Shown: in pieces, positions 59,566-64,000 of the stretch
Layout of the letters: every line of letters starts with the position of its first letter
Numbering within the stretch: position 1 is the stretch's first letter
Assembly (NCBI GenBank): GCA_019787685.1
Contig: JAHNUO010000005.1
Coordinates: 1,364,001 to 1,428,000 of the forward strand
Reading direction: 5' to 3'
DNA length: 64,000 bases
Origin: Chiua virens
Taxonomy: Eukaryota; Basidiomycota; Agaricomycetes; Boletales; Boletaceae
Made by a program: the position numbers and the translations under genes
The notes under the pieces: model-generated
The model's database searches: none
What the model was told of the DNA's origin: nothing
What the model saw: only the letters and a program-made list of their open reading frames with translations

Positions 59566-60292
59566 TCGCGTTCTTGCACCAGGGTAGCACGCCACCTGAT
59601 GGATGATAATATAGTATTGCCATGTAAGACCCAAGTTTCAAAACCACCCTTACTGCGGGCGGACATGCGCCACACAGGCAACCAAGATGTGCAACGTACG
59701 TCCTCGAGCCCCACTTGTCCTTCATCACGCTGATTATTTCCACAGTTTTGTCGCTTGAAATCCCGGTTCGGGAAGCATCCGTATTGTTCGAGAACGTGCG
59801 CGGCAAAGGCGGGTGGAGCAGTTTGATCTCCCGAGATTCTTATGTATGTATTAGGGTGGGCCGGTGGAGTGGGGCTCAAGATATGGATACGATTTCATTA
59901 ATTATGACTCATATCTTAGTCACATCATATTTCCGTTTCATAGGCAAGCAAAGTGTTTGACTACATTCACACTCGTGGCGATAAGAATTCGAGAAGTTTC
60001 ATAGGACCAAAACAGATACAAAATACCAATGTCCAAGTTTGTGTGTTAGACTAGTATGAGGACGATGCAGTGATTATCAATGAGTTATCAAAATGCAATG
60101 GGTGATGTCGATGAACAGTGCGGATGAACGGGAAGATGTTACTAGCAGTGTGATAGCGAATGTTGAAATACAATTAGAGAAGTACAGAGCCGGCTGTGAT
60201 AAGAAAACACTAGTTCATTCGTTGGTGGGTTCAACTGAATACCCGAAAGAGAGCACACGTCTGATACCGTCTGCACAACATATGTATCCAAA
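59566..60292. other. Intergenic
   Basis: No gene or repeat supported. Confidence 0.35.
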
Positions 60293-61525
60293 TCAATAAT
60301 GCATAGCCACATTGGATCCGAGCAAATGCTTACCTCGGATAGGGCTCAAAGCTCGGGTGGGACTGAGAGCTCTCAAGGGGCTCCGCGACCGTATCAATTT
60401 TTCTGGAACCGCGTTCTCGCTCGGGAAAGGGATGCCGTTCTCTCCCTCGCCTTCCGTCCTAGGATTGAGCGCAAATGATATGAGCATGTTGGTGGGTGGA
60501 GGAGGAACAAGACGGCCGCGCAGAACTGGTGAAGAAGGTGGAGAAAGCAACATAGCGATGCTGGGATGGTCGGCGCCTACAGAGCCAGCCGAGTCCTTCG
60601 TTAGTTTTCGTCCACGGGAATGCGTCCTCGAGTGTTTTGTAGGTCTTTTCTTGTTATATTCGGGCGGAGGACCAGCTGATTTGCTGGGAGAATGATCAGG
60701 AACAAAAGCCTTGGCGATAGAAGAGAGACTGGGAGCTTCCTGGATGCTCTCGCGTGGGGACGGACGCAAAGCAAATAGACTCCCAGCTGAACGCTTTCTC
60801 AGAGGCACAGTAGTCTTAGAACTTTTGGCACGAGCCTCGACAGATGATCTTGAACGAGAATGGGTCCTCTTTAGAGTTTTGGAATTAGAAGTGGAACTAC
60901 ACTTAGGCAGGGAAGGTCGGCAAGAAGAAGACGAGGGATCGATACACGTGGCTGGCACGTCCGTAATATTATGTATGTGGAGATGATATTTGAGGGCTTC
61001 GACGTCCGAAAGGATATCTGCACATCCTTGCCGGCGGCACTGGATCTTATCTGTAAGCTTTAGACCGGCTTTCTGCATCATTGCAATCGCCTGACTCTGC
61101 TATATCCACTGTATCAGCATACTGCATCCACTGCCTTATAATAAGGGGTACCCACAGCTTGCATGAGCGCTAGTTGATCGCCGTGACGCACTGAGGACTT
61201 TGGGCTTCGGTCTCCACATCATGTCCATAGTAACTTGCGGGTCCACAGGAGTAGCGAGCGTGTACATTGAACGCTGGTCGTCAGGGACTCGAGGAAGCTC
61301 CTTTTCATTAATTTCAGTCGTGGCACGTTCCGACGAGCCAGGGTCACCATGAACAGCACGATAACGAGCAACGACCTGTTGTGCTGCACTGAAGGTAGAA
61401 CCTTCGTCCACGCTGGCTGGTGATGCGATTTGAGCGGAAGAGGAGGCTTTTGTTTTGAGCGCAGTAACAAATTCCAATTGTGGAAGGTTATCGGAATCGC
61501 CTATACTGTTCTTTGTCCGTGGCAT
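60293..61525 (-). CDS. Basic Ser-rich protein with a C2H2-like finger
   Basis: Exon 60293 to about 61090 encodes CRRQGCADILSDVEALKYHL..H (C-x4-C-x11-H type finger), then a long Ser/Arg/Lys-rich region with KRTHSRSRSSVEARAKSS and a repeated RALSPTRALSPIRGK. The upstream exon (ATG 61525, MPRTKNSIGDSD) ends near 61150 after SAAQQVVARYRAVHG and VTMDMMWRPKPK. An intron with GTACCCC donor and ATAG acceptor lies between, but I could not make the phases meet exactly. Probably nuclear; function unknown. Confidence 0.5.
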
Positions 61526-62010
61526 CACCGCAGTCAGAGACAGCTTCTGGAGAATCCTGGGGAAATATGCCGGCAAAACGGCGAGTGTCAACTTCAAGTT
61601 GATTAGGGCGCAGAACAGCGTGGCCTTTAGTAACGCGGCGGAGGTTGGCAGATACGGCGTTGGGGTGCCCAGAGTGCATAGTGGCAGAAGGAATCACTAT
61701 CAGTGGTGATGAAGACAGGTTAAAGGAGGACTTGCATTATATAGGGGAAACAACAACTGACGCTTTGGCATTGTGGGCTCGGAATGCATGTCCACACTTG
61801 ATTGTGGATGTTCCACTCGTGGCTCAGAGGCAATGCAAGTCACCATGCAGCTTTGGCACAATGCAGACGGGTAACGCAAGGCATCCGTCCCAGACGAAAG
61901 AAACACGGCTGATGCATTGGAAGTCGCCTTCGTGGTTGACGTCGTCGGTCGTGGTTGTAAGAGCCAAGCTAAAAAGTGTGTGTCATTGACAAGACGCACC
62001 ACACCCTATG

Positions 62011-62026
62011 ATAGGGTTAGGGTTAG
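62011..62026 (+). promoter_or_regulatory. Telomere-like motif upstream of COQ4
   Basis: ATAGGGTTAGGGTTAG, preceded by ACCCTATG to give a near-palindrome, lies about 40 bases before the COQ4 start codon. Confidence 0.4.
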
Positions 62027-62063
62027 CTACTTGCCTAGGATCACTACAGTCAAAACATCAACA

Positions 62064-62977
62064 ATGACGGTCAGTTCGAGGGCCGGCATTTGTCTTTCTG
62101 CCAATGTTGGATCCCTCATAAACCAGACCCTCGCGCCCGCCTCTCGTGCATACCAGACCAGGTCACTATCCCATCGTTCACCTGCCTATCCCGGTCACGT
62201 TCCCCTCAATGCCTTTGAGAACGCGTTTCTGACTGTAGGCTCGGCCCTCATGGCATTTATGGACCCAAGGCGCGGCGGTAAGCTTCTTCCAGAATGACTG
62301 GAATGTAGTCTAATGTTCTTCAGACATGGTGGCCGCTCTTGGCGAAACTACTGCAGGCTCTGCACTGACAAAGTTACGGGACACGATGCTCGATTCTCCG
62401 GAAGGACGCAAAATTTTAAAAGATCGCCCGCGAGTCAACTCCGAGACCCTCGACTTGCAAAGGCTAAAGGCACTTCCTGCCGGGACGTTCGGCAGAGAAT
62501 ACACCAGGTGGCTTGAAGCTTGCAAAGTCACCCCTGATTCACGGGAGCCCGTTCGTCTTGTATTTATGTCGCTATCGTTACTGGAAACCTCATAGTCTGT
62601 AGGTTCACTACATCGATGATCCAGAACTCGCCTATGTCATGCAACGATATCGTGAAACCCATGATTTCTATCACGCCCTCTTTGCTCTCCGGGTTTCTGC
62701 TTTACCAGAGCTTGCTCTCAAAGCATTCGAATTTGCCAATCTAGGGTTTCCAATGCCTGCGCTAGCACTGGGTGCCTCCGTCAAGATGAAAGAGGCACAA
62801 CGAGAGAGACTTTGGTATGAATTCGTACCTTGGGGGCTCAGGTGCGGCGGGAGTGCCAAGTGTCTTCTAACAGTTTACTGGGAAGAGAGGTGGGAACAAG
62901 AAGTCCAGGAAATAAAAACTGAGCTTGGTGTGTGGGATCCACCAGGTGGGTTGAGTATCCATACGGAATCTTCGTGA
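62064..62977 (+). CDS. COQ4: Ubiquinone biosynthesis protein COQ4
   Basis: Mitochondrial inner-membrane-associated member of the coenzyme Q synthesis complex. Exons 62064-62277, 62324-62550, 62603-62977 with consistent phases, 271 aa. The N-terminal 40 residues are rich in Arg, Ser and Ala with no acid, as in a mitochondrial targeting peptide. Core: PGHVPLNAFENAFLTVGSA, DMVAALGETT, RRYxETHDFYH-like YRETHDFYHALF with the metal-binding HD..H, FEFANLGFPMPAL, and LTVYWEERWEQEV. Intact. Confidence 0.95.
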
Positions 62978-63240
62978 GTGTCATGCCCCTGGCACTCGCG
63001 ATAAGCATACCAGAATGAATATACCACCTTGATATTTCATTGGACAGAAAGAGTAGCTTGTGGTATCGTGTACCTAGACTACCCTAAGTGGCTCTACAGT
63101 TCATCTGTACTAGTAACACTATTAGACTTCATCAAACCTCATTCTTGAATACAATGTGGTTCTCAATCAATTGTTGTGGATGTATCATAGTGAAGCACAA
63201 ACCTTCTGTTCCTGAATCTTAGGGCTAGCAAAAACAATGC
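62978..63240. other. Intergenic
   Basis: No feature seen; base composition becomes AT-richer from here to the window end. Confidence 0.35.
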
Positions 63241-64000
63241 TACTTGCTGACAATCCAAAGCATCTATCATCATTCTCTTGGATATGATGAACTTGAAGGT
63301 AAGATTCTCTGGAAATCAAGCTGATTTGATGAATTAGATTCTGGTGTAGATGAATATAGGAGAGACCAACTTGGCCATTAAACATGTTGCATAAACTATC
63401 CAAGAGAAATTCAATTCCTGAGAGTTCTCATATAAATGGAATACTCACTACCACCTATGGGAAAACACATGAAAAGATGTCCTGTATCAAGCTGAGCTGC
63501 TATCCACTTTCCCTTCCTCAGATGATCAACTCCAAAGGAATTTAAGCAAATACATACAAAAGCCAGTGTAATCCCAGTAAACAAACTAGTCCCAGCATCT
63601 ATCAATGACAGTATTCCTTTGGCATCAACATCACATACCTAGTTATCAGTCCAGTTTGAATGCAAAGCTTTGAGAGCCTTTGAACCAATAACTTTAATCT
63701 AGACATCAGTGGATTTAGTTCTAGTTTTGCACACAATCCAATGTAATATCACTAACCTCATGGACACAAATGGGCTGCCTTTGTTCAAAGTATGACACAT
63801 TGATCCAGCAACTAAGATGTCTACCACAATAGACAATCCCAACCAAACAAGTGTTGGCCACTATGAGCCAATAAATTCACTTACATGTTGGGGTGTATAC
63901 AACTTGACACTTACATTTAAAGTTACATGTCCAGACCCTTCCAAACTAGCAGATCATACTAATTAATGGTAGGCATCAGTAGTCCAACAGATACATTTCA
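63240..64000 (-). pseudogene. Fragment of a multi-span membrane protein (DUF6534-like), runs off the window
   Basis: On the minus strand WLGLSIVVDILVAGSMCHTL (about 63770-63850) and SLIDAGTSLFTGITLAFVCI (about 63545-63605) resemble the last two membrane spans of the large agaric family around DUF6534. Stops separate them, and the AT-rich composition differs from the rest of the window. Either introns I cannot place or a decayed copy. Confidence 0.3.

Noticed and set aside
1..64000. CRISPR arrays, rRNA and tRNA genes
   Set aside because: None seen by eye; the organism is eukaryotic and no cloverleaf-like gene stood out, though a dedicated tRNA scan was not possible.

Overview
The window looks like nuclear DNA of a filamentous basidiomycete, most probably an Agaricomycete. 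The support is dense genes with introns mostly of 45-70 nt, fungal-type house-keeping genes (VPS34, ribosomal protein uL4, cytochrome c, COQ4, a bifunctional biotin-synthesis gene, a POT peptide transporter), a Ngaro-type tyrosine-recombinase retrotransposon and gypsy-type LTR sequences. The species cannot be fixed from the sequence. The translated ORFs often begin at TTG or GTG, so I moved starts to ATG and built exon models by hand from GT-AG junctions and reading-frame continuity.

Layout. 1-1957: 3' part of VPS34 (+). 3.8-24.1 kb: an array of small C2H2-type zinc-finger genes and relics (+) in two lineages: a compact form (4.97, 6.34 and 15.40 kb, plus one fused to a larger gene at 8.77-10.91 kb) and a longer form (16.70, 18.42, 20.63 and 23.05 kb). 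Long-form copies are partly frameshifted, and one is a five-finger chimera. The flanks are duplicated along with the genes. A minus-strand amino-acid-transporter-like membrane gene (11.67-14.03 kb) sits inside the array.

25.76-36.39 kb is a nested transposon block. A minus-strand Ngaro-like element with split direct repeats (A1-ORFs-B1-A2-B2) is interrupted by a 4.3-kb LTR element (5-bp target duplication GGGGC) and by a solo LTR of the same family (duplication CCCCT). The LTR element has gag but no recognisable pol. It carries an antisense gene for a Zn2Cys6-type protein and is saturated with CGGAG motifs.

37-46.7 kb: an uncharacterised gene, bifunctional DTBS/DAPA aminotransferase (-), an orphan coiled-coil protein (-), uL4 (+) and a POT transporter (-). 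The biotin and transporter genes contain several single-base insertions that look like uncorrected sequencing errors. 46.8-54 kb is gene-poor, with TA-flanked inverted-repeat elements (MITEs), a tetraspan membrane gene (+) and cytochrome c (+).

54.1-59.6 kb: two minus-strand PARP-like genes, both keeping an H-Y-E triad, head-to-head with a plus-strand NADAR-domain gene. ADP-ribosyl transfer and ADP-ribose hydrolysis are thus neighbours, and this is the most interesting functional candidate here together with the CGGAG/Zn2Cys6 element. 60.3-64 kb: a zinc-finger-like basic protein (-), COQ4 (+) and an AT-richer end with a membrane-protein fragment.
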